DNA from: Micrococcus sp. 2A
GTDB lineage: Bacteria > Actinomycetota > Actinomycetes > Actinomycetales > Micrococcaceae
Direction of reading: 5' to 3'
DNA: 64,000 bases
Assembly: GCF_039519235.1 (NCBI RefSeq)
Contig: NZ_CP154351.1
Location: 1,674,001-1,738,000 of the forward strand
Under the pieces are notes generated by a model that saw nothing but the letters and a program-made list of their open reading frames with translations, was not told the origin of the DNA and ran no database searches. The position numbers were made by a program, and so were the translations under genes. Shown one piece after another: positions 8,756 to 17,878 of this stretch. Each line of letters opens with the position of its first letter. Position 1 is the first letter of the stretch.

Positions 8756-10084
8756 TCAGCCCTGCGGCGTCGCGGCCGCGGCCGCCCTCACCGCGCCGGG
8801 AAGGGCCTCGAGGACCGTGCCGATCGCGGCGTCGTCGTGCGCCGCCGAGACGAACCAGGCCTCGAAGACCGACGGCGGCAGGTACACGCCCGACTCCAGC
8901 ATCGACTGGAAGAACGGGGCGTAGCGGAACACCTCCTGGCCCTGCGCGTCGGCGTAGTCCTTCACGCCGCCCTTCGACGTCCCGAACGCCACGGAGAAGA
9001 GCGTCCCGGCGCGCTGGATCGAGTGGTCCACGCCCTCCGCGTCGAGCGCGGCCACGAGGCCCTCGCGGACCGCGTCGGAGGCGCGCTGCACGGCGGCGTA
9101 CACGGCGTCGTCGGCGCTGCTCAGCGTCGCGTACCCGGCGGCCATCGCCACCGGGTTCCCGGAGAGCGTGCCCGCCTGGTACACCGGGCCGAGCGGGGCC
9201 AGGTGGTCCATGATCGCGGCCGAGCCGGCGAGCGCGGCGACGGGCATGCCGCCGCCGATCACCTTGCCGAAGCACCAGATGTCCGGGGTCCAGCCCTCGG
9301 GCTCCCCGCTGAGGCCCCACGCGCCGCGGCTCGTGGCGCGGAAGCCGGTGAGGACCTCGTCCCAGATCAGCAGCGCACCGTGACGCTGCGTGATCTCGCG
9401 CAGGAACGCGTTGAAGCCGTCCTGCGGCTCCACCACGCCCATGTTGCACGGCACGGCCTCGGTGATCACGGCGGCGATCTCGGACCCGCGCTCGGCGAAC
9501 GCCTTCTCCAGCTCCTCGCGGGAGTTGTACGTGACCACGAGGGTCTCGGAGGCGGCGGCCTCGGTGACGCCGGCCGAGCCGGGCAGTGCCGCCGTCGCGA
9601 CGCCGGAGCCGGCGGCGGCCAGCAGGCCGTCGGAGTGGCCGTGGTAGCAGCCGGCGAACTTCACGATGAGGTTGCGGCCGGTCACCCCGCGCGCGAGGCG
9701 CAGGGCGGTCATGGTGGCCTCCGTGCCGGTGGACACGAAGCGCACGCGCTCCACGGGGACCTTCGAGGCGATCAGCTCGGCGAGCGCGGTCTCCGACTCG
9801 GTGGAGGTGCCGAAGCTGAGGCCGCGGTCCACGGCGGCGTGCACGGCCTCCAGCACGGCCGGGTGGCCGTGGCCGAGCAGCATGGGACCCCACGAGCAGA
9901 CGAGGTCCACGTACTCGCGGCCCTCGACGTCGTAGAGGTACGGCCCCTGCGCGCGCTCCATGAAGCGGGGCGTGCCGCCGACGGAGCCGAACGCGCGCAC
10001 CGGCGAGTCGACGCCGCCGGGGATGACGGTCTGGGCCGCGGCGAACGCGGCGGCGTTGGTGGTGCGGGGGGTGCGGGTGCTCAC
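8756..10084 (-). CDS. hemL: Glutamate-1-semialdehyde 2,1-aminomutase
   Basis: A 442-residue, full-length class-III aminotransferase that converts glutamate-1-semialdehyde to 5-aminolevulinate, the second step of the C5 heme pathway. Recognisable features are [16 protein letters not shown] near the N-terminus, the cofactor-binding [10 protein letters not shown], and the PLP Lys in [14 protein letters not shown]. The start codon overlaps the hemB stop by 4 bp, so the two are translated together. The product feeds HemB directly. Confidence 0.96.
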   Translation of the reverse strand: MSTRTPRTTNAAAFAAAQTVIPGGVDSPVRAFGSVGGTPRFMERAQGPYLYDVEGREYVDLVCSWGPMLLGHGHPAVLEAVHAAVDRGLSFGTSTESETALAELIASKVPVERVRFVSTGTEATMTALRLARGVTGRNLIVKFAGCYHGHSDGLLAAAGSGVATAALPGSAGVTEAAASETLVVTYNSREELEKAFAERGSEIAAVITEAVPCNMGVVEPQDGFNAFLREITQRHGALLIWDEVLTGFRATSRGAWGLSGEPEGWTPDIWCFGKVIGGGMPVAALAGSAAIMDHLAPLGPVYQAGTLSGNPVAMAAGYATLSSADDAVYAAVQRASDAVREGLVAALDAEGVDHSIQRAGTLFSVAFGTSKGGVKDYADAQGQEVFRYAPFFQSMLESGVYLPPSVFEAWFVSAAHDDAAIGTVLEALPGAVRAAAAATPQG

Positions 10085-11067
10085 AGGGAGCCCTCCTTCA
10101 TCCAGCGGCCGAGCTCGGCCGCCCAGTAGGTCAGCACGGTGTCGGCGCCGGCGCGCCGGATGGAGAGCACGGACTCGGTGATCGCGGCGCGGCGGTCGAT
10201 CCAGCCGTTCGCGGCGGCGGCCTCGATCATCGCGTACTCGCCGGAGATCTGGTACGCGGAGACCGGCACGTCGGCCATCTCGGCGACATCGCGCACGATG
10301 TCCAGGTAGCTCATGGCGGGCTTCACCATGACCATGTCCGCGCCCTCCTCGAGGTCGAGCGCCACCTCCAGCATGGCCTCGGTGCGGTTCGCCGCGTCCA
10401 TCTGGTAGGTCTTGCGGTCGCCCTGCAGGGCGGAGTCGACGGCGTCGCGGAAGGGGCCGTAGAACGCGGAGGAGTACTTCGCGGCGTACGCGAGGATCGC
10501 GGTGTCCTCGTGGCCGGCGTCGTCCAGGGCCTCGCGGATGACGCGCACCTGGCCGTCCATCATGCCGGAGGGGCCCACGACGTCGGCGCCCGCCTCGGCC
10601 TGCGCGACGCCCATACGCCCGTAGATCTCCAGGGTGGCGTCGTTGTCCACGGCGCCGTCCTCGCGGAGCACGCCGCAGTGGCCGTGGTCGGTGAACTCGT
10701 CCAGGCAGAGGTCGGACATGACGACGAGCGCGTCCCCCACCTCGGCCTTCACGTCGCGGATGGCGGCGTTGAGCACGCCCTCAGGGTGCAGGGAGGCGGA
10801 GCCGGTCGCGTCGCGCGTGGCCGGGACGCCGAACAGCATGATGCCGCCCAGGCCCAGCTCGGCGGCCTCGGCCGCGGCCGCCTTGAGCGAGTCGGTGGTG
10901 TGCTGCACCACGCCCGGCATGGACGCGATGGGCTGCGGCTCGGCCACGCCCTCCTTGATGAAGGCCGGCAGGATCAGCTCGGCCGGGTGGAGGCGGGTTT
11001 CGGCGACCAGGCGGCGCATGGTGGCGGACTGGCGCAGACGGCGGGGGCGCTGGTGGGGGAACGACAT
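10081..11067 (-). CDS. hemB: Delta-aminolevulinic acid dehydratase (porphobilinogen synthase)
   Basis: A 328-residue HemB that condenses two 5-aminolevulinates to porphobilinogen. The catalytic lysines lie in [13 protein letters not shown] and [11 protein letters not shown] metal-site cysteine cluster is visible in [15 protein letters not shown], suggesting a zinc-using type. A TAGACT -10 box ends 7 nt before the ATG, so the transcript is probably leaderless. It is the first gene of the hemB-hemL pair. In related actinobacteria hemB and hemL usually follow hemD directly, but here hemD is 29 kb away (see findings). Confidence 0.96.
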   Translation of the reverse strand: MSFPHQRPRRLRQSATMRRLVAETRLHPAELILPAFIKEGVAEPQPIASMPGVVQHTTDSLKAAAAEAAELGLGGIMLFGVPATRDATGSASLHPEGVLNAAIRDVKAEVGDALVVMSDLCLDEFTDHGHCGVLREDGAVDNDATLEIYGRMGVAQAEAGADVVGPSGMMDGQVRVIREALDDAGHEDTAILAYAAKYSSAFYGPFRDAVDSALQGDRKTYQMDAANRTEAMLEVALDLEEGADMVMVKPAMSYLDIVRDVAEMADVPVSAYQISGEYAMIEAAAANGWIDRRAAITESVLSIRRAGADTVLTYWAAELGRWMKEGSL

Positions 11068-11074
11068 GGCCTCG

Positions 11075-11080
11075 AGTCTA
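11075..11080 (-). promoter_or_regulatory. -10 box of hemB (leaderless promoter)
   Basis: TAGACT on the minus strand, separated by 7 nt from the hemB ATG, so the start site should coincide with the first codon. No strong -35 was recognised. A promoter here implies that hemBL is now expressed independently of the distant hem genes. Confidence 0.55.
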
Positions 11081-11157
11081 GGCCGTGGGCCGGACGCGGC
11101 ACGGGTGCGCGGTCCCCCTCAGGACGCCGCCCGGGCCGCCGACGGCGAGGGCGCGCG

Positions 11158-11691
11158 TCACCGGCGGGGCAGGGCCGCCAGCGCGTCGCGCAGCGCGGCC
11201 GCGCGGGTGGTCGTGTCGATCACGGTCCGGGGACCGTCGCGGTCGACGTCCCACGCCACCCAGCCGTCCGCCTGGACGTCATCCCAGGTCGGGACCCGGT
11301 GTCCGGGGATGTCGGCCGCGCGCGTCTCGACCCGGCGGCGATGCTCCCGTTCGTCAGGCAGGACCGTCTCCAGGACCACCAGCCGCGCGCCCGCCCGCGA
11401 CGCGGTCCCCGCCCAGCCGGCCCGGGAGGCGGGGACGGGATGGACGGCGTCGACGACGACGTCGTGGCCCAGCAGCAGGTTGGAGACCGCGAGCTCGTGC
11501 ACGACGGCGTAGCCCGCAGCGCCCACGTGGTCCTGGACCCGTCCCAGTGCGGTCTCGACGGCGTCCACCCGCAGACAGCAGGCGCCTGTCGCCCGCGCGA
11601 GCGCCTGGGCCAGCGTGGTCTTGCCCGTCCCGGCGCGTCCGGCGAGCACGCACAGCCAGGGCCGGTCGCCTCCCTCGATCACCGTTGCCAT
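11158..11691 (-). CDS. P-loop kinase / AAA-type ATP-binding protein
   Basis: A 177-residue protein with a Walker A AGRAGTGKTTLAQALAR near the N-terminus, then a short kinase-like fold (DVVVDAVHPV; an Arg-rich LPDEREHRRRVE lid-like stretch). This resembles small-molecule or zeta-toxin-like kinases, but the substrate is not identifiable. The ATG at 11691 is chosen; ATGs further upstream would overlap the divergent GNAT promoter. No antitoxin-like partner is adjacent, so a housekeeping or metabolite kinase is as likely as a toxin. Confidence 0.65.
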   Translation of the reverse strand: MATVIEGGDRPWLCVLAGRAGTGKTTLAQALARATGACCLRVDAVETALGRVQDHVGAAGYAVVHELAVSNLLLGHDVVVDAVHPVPASRAGWAGTASRAGARLVVLETVLPDEREHRRRVETRAADIPGHRVPTWDDVQADGWVAWDVDRDGPRTVIDTTTRAAALRDALAALPRR

Positions 11692-11783
11692 GGGGCCCAT
11701 GGTGCCGGTGACGACGCCGGCGCGCCCGCCGACCCGCCGGGGCGGTGTTGACATCCGCACGCCGACCCGATCCCGTGGGGCCC

Positions 11784-12326
11784 ATGACTCCCCCGATCCA
11801 CCTGCGCCCCCTCCGCCCGGACGACGCCGACGAGATGGTCGTCGTCCTCTCGGATCCGGCCCTGTACACGTTCACGGGCGGCGAGCCTCCCGCCCGGGAG
11901 GGCCTCTCCCGCCAGTACGCCGTCCAAGCCCGCGGCCACTCCGACGACCGCAGCGAGACGTGGCTCAACCACCTGGTGGTACTCGACGACACCGGGGAAG
12001 CCGTCGGCTACGTGCAGGCCACCGTGCCCGTCTCGGGCGGGCCCGCCGAGATCGCGTGGGTGATCGGCGTCCCCTGGCAGGGCCGGGGCCATGCGACCGC
12101 CGCGGCGCGCCTGCTGCTCGACGAGCTCGCCCGGCGCGGGGTCCCCGAGGTCGTGGCCGACATCCACCCCGACCACGCTGCCTCGGCCGCCGTGGCACGG
12201 CGGCTCGGCCTGCGCCCCACCGGACACCTCGTCGACGGCGAGCAGCGCTGGGAGGGACCCGTCGCCGTCGCGGACGGGGCCGTCCCGGCCATGAGGAGAG
12301 GAACCCCGTGCCCACCGACCTGCTAA
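11784..12326 (+). CDS. GNAT-family N-acetyltransferase (RimJ-like)
   Basis: A 180-residue GNAT protein. The acetyl-CoA loop is WVIGVPWQGRGHATAAARLL and motif B follows with AASAAVARRLGLRPTGH. The N-terminal IHLRPLRPDDADEM is typical of RimJ/RimL-like members. The acceptor is unknown. Its 3' end overlaps the next acetyltransferase by 19 bp, so the two probably form an operon. Confidence 0.8.
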   Translation: MTPPIHLRPLRPDDADEMVVVLSDPALYTFTGGEPPAREGLSRQYAVQARGHSDDRSETWLNHLVVLDDTGEAVGYVQATVPVSGGPAEIAWVIGVPWQGRGHATAAARLLLDELARRGVPEVVADIHPDHAASAAVARRLGLRPTGHLVDGEQRWEGPVAVADGAVPAMRRGTPCPPTC

Positions 12327-12847
12327 CCCTCCACCTGTCGCCGGCGCGGCCTGGCGAGCACGTGCCCGGCGGCCTCGAGCTGCGAGGCCTGGAGGTCGAA
12401 ACGGCTGACGAGCTGGCCCGGTGCTACTTCGCCAGCTACCCACCGGGCGTCGCCGCCTCCGACCTGGCCGAGGCGCGCGAGGAGATGGACGCGACCTTAC
12501 GCGGCGACTACGGGGAGCTGCGCGCCGAGGCGAGCGCCTCAGCGTGGGTGGAGGGCCGCCGGGCCGGGGCGGTCATGGTCGTCACGCACTCGATCTGGGA
12601 CGCGGACCTCGCGGGGCCGTTCATCATCGACCTCTTCACCGATCCCGCCGCGCGCGGGAAGGGGGTCGGGCGCGCCCTGGTACAGCACGCCGTCGACGCC
12701 TGCTCCGCCGCCGGCGACCCCGCCCTCAGCCTGCGCTTCGGCGAAGGCACCTCCAAAGCGGCCATGGGGATCTATCGGCGGCTCGGATTCCGACCCGTTC
12801 GGCAGGGGGAAGCCGGTCATTCCTGGCCGAGCCGCTTCGCGCCATGA
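12308..12847 (+). CDS. GNAT-family N-acetyltransferase
   Basis: A 179-residue acetyltransferase starting at GTG 12308, preceded by a GAGGAGAGGAAC Shine-Dalgarno inside the end of the upstream gene. The acetyl-CoA motif is DPAARGKGVGRALVQHAV, followed by SKAAMGIYRRLGFRP. The N-terminal PTDLLTLHL and SYPPGVAASDL segments recur in a broken paralogue at 28595-28834, so this family has a second, dead copy in the window. The substrate is unknown. Confidence 0.8.
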   Translation: MPTDLLTLHLSPARPGEHVPGGLELRGLEVETADELARCYFASYPPGVAASDLAEAREEMDATLRGDYGELRAEASASAWVEGRRAGAVMVVTHSIWDADLAGPFIIDLFTDPAARGKGVGRALVQHAVDACSAAGDPALSLRFGEGTSKAAMGIYRRLGFRPVRQGEAGHSWPSRFAP

Positions 12848-12954
12848 CGCTGGGCATCGAGACGGAGCGCGTGGGCATCCCGAGCGCCCTCGCCGCCGAC
12901 CCCTGGCGCCCTGCGTGCGGCGCCGAGCGTTCACCCGTACCAGGTGGCTCCCGG

Positions 12955-13305
12955 TTATCGCTCCAGCAGCCACGCCGGCTCTGCGCCGGACGCCGTCCTG
13001 CCCGGCGCGCTCGACTCATGGACCTGGCCTCGCAACACGTCCATGAGCACCGCCTCAAGATCGCCCGGGCATCTCGTAAGCAGTCGGCTCAGGTCCGTCC
13101 GCTGCCCGGTCACCCGTCCCGGGTCCGCCGGTGGCGGCCGCCCCTGCCAGGGCACCACCGTGAGGACCCCCGCGATCACGTCAGCATCCAGGAGCCACGC
13201 ACAGCGGTTTCGGCTGAAGTGCCGCCGCTCCAGCTCGACGACAAGCCTGCACACCGCCTCCATAGAGGGCATCGATCCGGAAGAGGACGGCCTGCGGGTG
13301 CTCAC
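12955..13305 (-). CDS. Hypothetical protein
   Basis: A 116-residue protein of unknown function starting at a GTG that overlaps the stop of the larger upstream gene (GTGA), so it is likely translationally coupled to it. The chain has a mixed alpha/beta character (VCRLVVELERRHFSRNRCAWLL) with no recognised motif or membrane segment. The codon pattern fits a real gene only moderately. The 107 bp between its end and the GNAT gene holds no evident gene. Confidence 0.45.
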   Translation of the reverse strand: MSTRRPSSSGSMPSMEAVCRLVVELERRHFSRNRCAWLLDADVIAGVLTVVPWQGRPPPADPGRVTGQRTDLSRLLTRCPGDLEAVLMDVLRGQVHESSAPGRTASGAEPAWLLER

Positions 13306-14345
13306 CTCTCCCCCTTCTGAGTACGGTCACCCGCCCGTGCCGGCCCCGCGGAGCCGATATCAGCGGCAGTCGCGCGGCGGATCCATCCGCCGCCGGGCCC
13401 ACGGTGCCAGCTTTGCCTGGGCTCGTCCGACTCGCGCACCGTGTCGGTGAGCCATACGGTGGTGTCCGGGCCCCACCCGGCGAGGACCGTGGCCGCATCA
13501 GCGTCTACGGACAGCGCCCGGGTGGCTGAGCTGAGATAGCCCATGGTGGTCAGATGCACCGCGTCCCACTCCGAGGCGACCTGCTCCCAGTCCGGTATGA
13601 CCCAACGGCCGGACCGGCCCGTCACCCGGTACCAGTCGTGCCGGCGTGAGGCACTCACCTCCAGAGGGAACTCCCGGCACAGCCGCACCCAGTCACCGGG
13701 GGCGTGGATCTCATACGTCCTCCCCGCCCCCTGCACCGGGATCACCGTGGCCGCCTCCGCGCCGAGAGCGTCCTCGACGAGGTCCAACCCGGTGGGGATC
13801 TGCCCGAAGCCAGCAGTGACTCCCTGAGGGATCGACCACCAGCTCCCGGACCAGTTCGCCGTGGGGTCGGCCGGGCGTTCGACGGTGGCGCGAGCCTCCT
13901 GCAACCGCTCCTCCTGGGCCCATTCCGACAGGACGCGACCCGGGTGACGGGTCAGCCGGGTCGGATCCTCGAAATCCCGCCAGTCGGCGACCCACTGCAC
14001 CGGCTGGCGTGGACGTCCCCAGGGCCGGGACGCGGGTGAGGCCACGACGGCGGCGGCCACGGGTGCCAGGGCGGCGCGGATGACCGACTGCCCAGCCAGC
14101 ACGTCCTCCCCGTCGGGCTCCTGCCAGTACCTGGCCGATTCCACGGCGCTGACCAGAGCCGACTGGACCACGTCGTCCGAGAGGCCCGAGAGGTCGAGAC
14201 CGGTCAGGGCCCCTGCCACCTCGTCCGGGGATACCGTCGGAGGCGAGACCGGGACGCGGCGGCCCTCGTGGACAGCCCACACGAGACGGGCGCCGCCCCC
14301 GCGGACCGGCCAGCAGTGCCTGTGTGCTCGCTTCCATCGGACCAT
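13302..14345 (-). CDS. Conserved hypothetical protein, probably frameshifted and 5'-truncated
   Basis: The frame encodes up to 347 residues of unknown function, with several Trp-rich strands (WVADWRDFEDP, GSWWSIPQG, RWVIPDWEQVASEW). The first ~20 residues look spurious. A coding-like stretch continues upstream in another frame (ATLWFQHDGATGAEVALDES, about 14310-14450) and runs to the IS3 boundary at 14492. A one-base slip near the G/C run at 14290-14305 would join RGGGARLVWAVHEG to that upstream frame. I infer that the ancestral gene was longer, lost its 5' end to the IS, and carries a frameshift. It is coupled to the 116-residue gene downstream. Confidence 0.5.
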   Translation of the reverse strand: MVRWKRAHRHCWPVRGGGARLVWAVHEGRRVPVSPPTVSPDEVAGALTGLDLSGLSDDVVQSALVSAVESARYWQEPDGEDVLAGQSVIRAALAPVAAAVVASPASRPWGRPRQPVQWVADWRDFEDPTRLTRHPGRVLSEWAQEERLQEARATVERPADPTANWSGSWWSIPQGVTAGFGQIPTGLDLVEDALGAEAATVIPVQGAGRTYEIHAPGDWVRLCREFPLEVSASRRHDWYRVTGRSGRWVIPDWEQVASEWDAVHLTTMGYLSSATRALSVDADAATVLAGWGPDTTVWLTDTVRESDEPRQSWHRGPGGGWIRRATAADIGSAGPARAGDRTQKGER

Positions 14346-14491
14346 CCTCCCCCGACCCCCACGACTCGTCGAGGGCCACCTCCGCCCCCGTGGCCCCGTC
14401 GTGCTGGAACCACAGTGTCGCCTCGGCCCGAAACGGTCTTGTCTGTCGCGCTCGGCTCGCGCTGGATGTGCTCACCTTTGACTCGCGGCGA

Positions 14492-15544
14492 GGGTCTGCC
14501 GTGAGTTTGGTTGACATCTGATCTGTGGTCCCGAGAGGGGCTGCTGGAAGGATGTCCTCATGCCCGCTGCATACCCCCGAGAGTTCCGCCAGGACGTGGT
14601 CAGCATCGCCCGCAAGGGCCAGATGCCGATCGCGCAGGTCGCGAAGGACTTCGGCATCGCCGAGTCCTGCCTGCGTCGCTGGCTGGCCCAAGACGATGTC
14701 GAGGCCGGGATCCGGCCGGCCATCACCAAGGCTGAGAACGAGGAGCTGAAGGCGCTCAAGCGCCGCAACCGTGAATTGGAGATGGAGAACGAGGTCTTAC
14801 GCCGCGCCGCCGCGTATCTGTCGCAGGCGAACCTGAAATTGGGTCAGTCCCCGAAATGACCTATCCCGTCGTGAAGGACCTGGCCCGCGACGGGATCCCC
14901 GTGAAACTCTCCTGCCGGGTCCTCGGGTTCTCCCGTCAGGCCTACTACCAGTGGCTGGCCGAACCTGTCAGCGCGCGGGAATGGTCCGACGCGCATGCCG
15001 CCAATGCCGTCCTCGATGCCCATGCTGATGACCCGGAGTTCGGATACCGGTTCCTGGCTGAGAAGCTCCGCGGCCGTGGCTTGTCCGTATCGGACCATCA
15101 GGTGTTGAAGGCCTGTCGGCTCGTGAAGGTCCGCTGCTGCCACTCGATCCGTCGCGGCTCGGGCAAGCGTCCTGGCCCTGCCGTTCATGATGATCTGGTT
15201 CGTCGTGAGTTCCGCGCTGAGAAGCCGAACCAGTTGTGGCTCACGGACATCTCAGAGCATTGGGCCGGGGATTCCAAGCTCTATCTCTGCGCGGTCAAGG
15301 ACGTGTTCTCGAACCGGATCGTGGGCTACTCGATCGATCGGCGGATGAGCTCGCAGCTGGCTGTGGATGCCCTGCAGATGGCTCTGGCCCGGCGTGGAGG
15401 CAAGGCCGAGGTGCAGGGTTGCCGGGTGCATTCGGATCGAGGATCGCAATTTCGAGCCAGGCGGTTCGTGGAGACGCTGCGGGTCAACGGCTTGGTCGGG
15501 TCGATGGGCCGGGTCGGTGCTGCTGGGGACAACGCGGCAATGGA
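14492..15544 (+). mobile_element. IS3-family element, copy A, 3' end lost
   Basis: The left inverted repeat begins at 14492 (GGGTCTGCCGTGAGTTTGG) and is identical to the outer ends of copy C at 23401-24679. Two overlapping transposase frames follow. The copy stops abruptly at 15544, where another IS starts, so its last ~200 bp and right inverted repeat are missing. With copy C in the opposite orientation it brackets the metal-resistance genes. Confidence 0.9.
14560..14859 (+). CDS. IS3-family transposase OrfA
   Basis: A 99-residue OrfA with the N-terminal helix-turn-helix (AQVAKDFGIAESCLRRWL) and the leucine-zipper region (RRNRELEMENEVLRRAAAYL). It overlaps orfB by 4 bp (ATGA), where a programmed frameshift or coupling would normally produce OrfAB. 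It differs from copy C at about six residues, so the two copies are not recent duplicates. Confidence 0.92.
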   Translation: MPAAYPREFRQDVVSIARKGQMPIAQVAKDFGIAESCLRRWLAQDDVEAGIRPAITKAENEELKALKRRNRELEMENEVLRRAAAYLSQANLKLGQSPK

Positions 15545-15599
15545 TGAAGCGCCCTGGGTTTCGTTCCGAGGTCAGGACGCAACGGGCGCTGAATCCTGA
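14856..15599 (+). pseudogene. IS3-family transposase OrfB, C-terminus truncated
   Basis: An rve-type integrase domain. The first two catalytic Asp residues are visible (LTDISEH and HSDRGSQFRA), but the frame leaves the family at residue ~230 (DNAAM) where copy C continues with ESFFALLQKN, so the catalytic Glu and ~60 residues are lost. The last ~18 residues are translated from the inverted repeat of the neighbouring IS. The gene should be inactive. Confidence 0.9.
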
Positions 15600-16100
15600 T
15601 CGTGAGTGTAGGCGGCCTCGACCTCTGCGGGAGTGCGGTAGCCGAGGGCCTCGTGGATGCGGGCGGTGTTCCACCAGTGCACCCACCCCATGGTGGCCAG
15701 CTCGACCGCCTCGACGGACTCCCAGATCCGCTGGGAGTGGATGAGCTCTTACCTTGTAGAGCCCGTTCACGGTTTCAGCCAGAGCGTTGTCGTAGGAGTC
15801 GCCCACGGTGCCCACCGAGGCGCTCACCCCCGCCGTGATGAGCGCATCCGAGTAGGCCAAGCTGACGTACTGGGCGGGTTCAACCGGTCGTTGCAACACC
15901 GTTCGTCGTGAGCGAGCGTAGCTGCTCGGCAAAGACCTCAGTTGAGTCCCGCAGCGTTCTCGAAGACCTGGGTCGTGTCTTCGCGGCGCGGTAGCTCACG
16001 TCGAGGTGATGAACCCACATTCCGTCGCACGAAGGGTGCGGCAGATGGCCTCGACCCCGAACTGATCGCGGTGTTCGTCGATGAACGCGATCATCTCGTC
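15600..16100 (-). pseudogene. Remnant of IS3-family OrfB (element B)
   Basis: Pieces of one OrfB lie in different frames: the start (MIAFIDEHRDQFGVEAICR), a shifted YRAAKTRPR segment, then near the end SASVGTVGDSYDNALAETV and, after another shift, HSQRIWESVEAVELA and TARIHEALGYRTPAEVE. The central rve domain with the first Asp is deleted. It cannot make transposase. Confidence 0.85.
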
Positions 16101-16405
16101 GTGGGGCGGTCGAGTTCCGCTGCGAAAAAAGCCGAGGCGGCTTTGAGGATCTCGTTCGCGCGCCGTGCCTCGGCGAGCTCGCGTTTGAGCCTGCGGATCT
16201 CCTCCGCGGGGGTCTCTGAGGCCGGTGCCTGGGCTACTTCGTGGCCGTGGCGTTGGCACCACATCCGCAAGGTCTCTTCGCTGACATCGAGCTGCGGGGC
16301 TACCGCCCGGATGGAATGTGAACGGGGCCCTCCCTGGGCGGCTTGGCGTTCCAGGACCATCCTGACCGCGCGCTCACGCAGCTCGGGGCTGAACTTCTTG
16401 GGCAT
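16091..16405 (-). CDS. IS3-family transposase OrfA (element B)
   Basis: A 104-residue OrfA of another IS3 subgroup, beginning MPKKFSPELRERAVRMVLE, with an HTH (APQLDVSEETLRMWCQRHG) and a coiled coil (EIRRLKRELAEARRANEIL). It is intact in frame, but its partner orfB is destroyed, so it is probably non-functional or acts only as a repressor. Confidence 0.9.
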   Translation of the reverse strand: MPKKFSPELRERAVRMVLERQAAQGGPRSHSIRAVAPQLDVSEETLRMWCQRHGHEVAQAPASETPAEEIRRLKRELAEARRANEILKAASAFFAAELDRPTTR

Positions 16406-16859
16406 GTTCCGATTCTCCTTCGTTGGGATCGGAACGAAACCCAGGGCGCTTCAGGGGCCGGAAATGGGCAACCCAGGGCAGGGGTGGTGCGGTCAGTCCC
16501 CCACCGGGGCTAGGCAGGAGGGCCCGGGAGGCCAAGTGGGACACGACAGGTGCCTTGGTCAGGGCCGAGGCGCAGGTATCGTCCACGGCCTCCAGGGCAC
16601 AGACCGGCAGCCCGGGGTCGGCTGCCTCATCCCCGGCAGGCTCGGCCGGGAGCACGACCTCGGGCACCATGCCGGCCGGACCGATGGCCCCCGGCCCGAG
16701 GTGATGAACAGTTGTGGCGGCGGCCGTACCGGTGGCGGCCCAAGCCGCGCTGGTGCCCGTACCAGCGTGCATCCCGAGCAGGCCCAGGATCAACACGAGG
16801 GTGCCCAGAACGGTTCGAAGGGCGGGCCAGCCGGACAGGGGGCGGCGGGAGGAGGTCAC
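16374..16859 (-). pseudogene. DUF6153-like membrane protein, C-terminus cut by an IS
   Basis: A small protein with one N-terminal membrane helix (VLGTLVLILGLLGMHAG), a Gly/Ala/Thr-rich linker and a C-terminal segment with two Cys. DUF6153-like proteins are common in actinobacterial copper clusters (family knowledge; function unknown). The native frame runs to about 16454; the remaining residues come from element B's inverted repeat. The start overlaps the stop of the lipoprotein gene upstream by 4 bp. Confidence 0.65.
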
Positions 16860-17722
16860 AGCAGCGATTCGGTGGTGTTCCCGCCGTCCGTGGTGGACAG
16901 CACGGTCGAGCCGACGACCAGCAGTGCTTCGGTCTGCCCGTCGTCGGTGATGCCCGTTCCCAGGGCGGTGGCCGTGCCGACCGGGCGGTCGCTGGCGGTC
17001 CAGGTGTCGCCGGCGTCGGTGCTGGTCAGCAGGTGTCCTTCGGTGCCGGCGCCCACGGCGGTGGTGTCATCGGCCCAGGCGACCAGGTGCATCAGCTGGG
17101 GGGTGTCCAGGGTGGTCCAGGTCGCGCCGTGGTCGGTCGAGCGCAACATGCCGGTTTCGGTGGTGGCCAGCACGGTCCCGGTTTGGGGGGAGATCGCCAG
17201 CGATGCCGGGGCGACGGGGATCTCAAGGCTCTGCCAGGTGAGGCCGTCGGTGCTGGCGCGCAGTTGCCCATCGAAGCCGAGGACCCCGTTCGGGCCGGCG
17301 GCCAGGGCGTGGAAATCGGATGCGCCGCCGCGGGAGAGCACCGTCCAGCTCTGGCCCCGGTCGGTGGACTCGGCCAGGCCCAGCGGCTCGGGCAGGCCGG
17401 TGCGCGGCGCGGGGTGACCCGAGGCCAGGTAGCGGCCCTCGGGAGTCAGGGTGAAACCCATGAAGTCCACGACCGGACCGACCTGGGTCAGCTCCCCGTC
17501 CTGGAGCCGGAACAGGCCCTGGTGGGTGGCCAGCAGCACCTCACCGGACTCGGGGTCCCGGGTGAGGGCATGGACGTGGGTGATGGCCGTGCCGGTGCCC
17601 TGCGTGCCGGTGCCGGCCGCCGGGGATGTCGCGGGGTTCGGCGCGGCGCAGGCGGTGAGGGTGCCAGCGCCGAGCAGGGTCAGCCCGCCGGCGATCAGGG
17701 TTCTGCGGGTCAGGGGGGTCAT
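16856..17722 (-). CDS. BNR/sialidase-type beta-propeller lipoprotein (F510_1955-like)
   Basis: A 288-residue secreted protein. The N-terminus MTPLTRRTLIAGG has twin Arg and the lipobox LTAC follows, so it is probably a membrane-anchored lipoprotein, perhaps Tat-exported. The body contains repeated Asp-box-like motifs (STDRGQSW, STDHGATW, STDAGDTW), typical of BNR propellers. Such proteins accompany DUF6153, DUF305 and copper ATPases in Actinobacteria. Enzyme activity is unproven despite the 'glycosylhydrolase' label used for the family. It is divergent from the two-component system. Confidence 0.75.
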   Translation of the reverse strand: MTPLTRRTLIAGGLTLLGAGTLTACAAPNPATSPAAGTGTQGTGTAITHVHALTRDPESGEVLLATHQGLFRLQDGELTQVGPVVDFMGFTLTPEGRYLASGHPAPRTGLPEPLGLAESTDRGQSWTVLSRGGASDFHALAAGPNGVLGFDGQLRASTDGLTWQSLEIPVAPASLAISPQTGTVLATTETGMLRSTDHGATWTTLDTPQLMHLVAWADDTTAVGAGTEGHLLTSTDAGDTWTASDRPVGTATALGTGITDDGQTEALLVVGSTVLSTTDGGNTTESLL

Positions 17723-17802
17723 GGAGCCTTTCCGCCCCGGGCCAAAAGGCGGGGCTTCTACCATTGTCGGCCGGTGACGCGCCGGGATGGGGCGGTTTGC
17801 CT

Positions 17803-17822
17803 TGAAGATTCGATGAAGATTC
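17803..17822 (+). promoter_or_regulatory. Tandem direct repeat, likely response-regulator box
   Basis: TGAAGATTC occurs twice, at 17803-17811 and 17814-17822, an 11-bp period that places both copies on the same helix face. It sits in the 156-bp gap between the divergent lipoprotein and response-regulator genes. OmpR-family regulators bind such tandem repeats, so autoregulation is inferred. Confidence 0.5.
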
Positions 17823-17878
17823 CCCGCCCCGGCACCGTTCTGAGCCGCCGGGGCGCGAGACAGAGCGAGACTGGACCC

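Larger units (their letters stand above)
15545..16453 (-). mobile_element. Decayed IS3-family element B (909 bp)
   Basis: It is bounded by perfect 25-bp inverted repeats that begin TGAAGCGCCCTGGG at 15545 and end in the complement at 16453. It carries an OrfA and a badly damaged OrfB on the minus strand, and at ~0.9 kb it is shorter than the usual 1.2-1.4 kb. The flanks do not match: IS copy A on the left, a DUF6153 gene on the right, and no target duplication. A deletion next to the element after insertion explains this. Confidence 0.88.

Noticed and set aside
11158..11691. The P-loop kinase as a zeta toxin
   Set aside because: No epsilon-type antitoxin gene is adjacent and the catalytic details do not match clearly, so it is left as a generic kinase.
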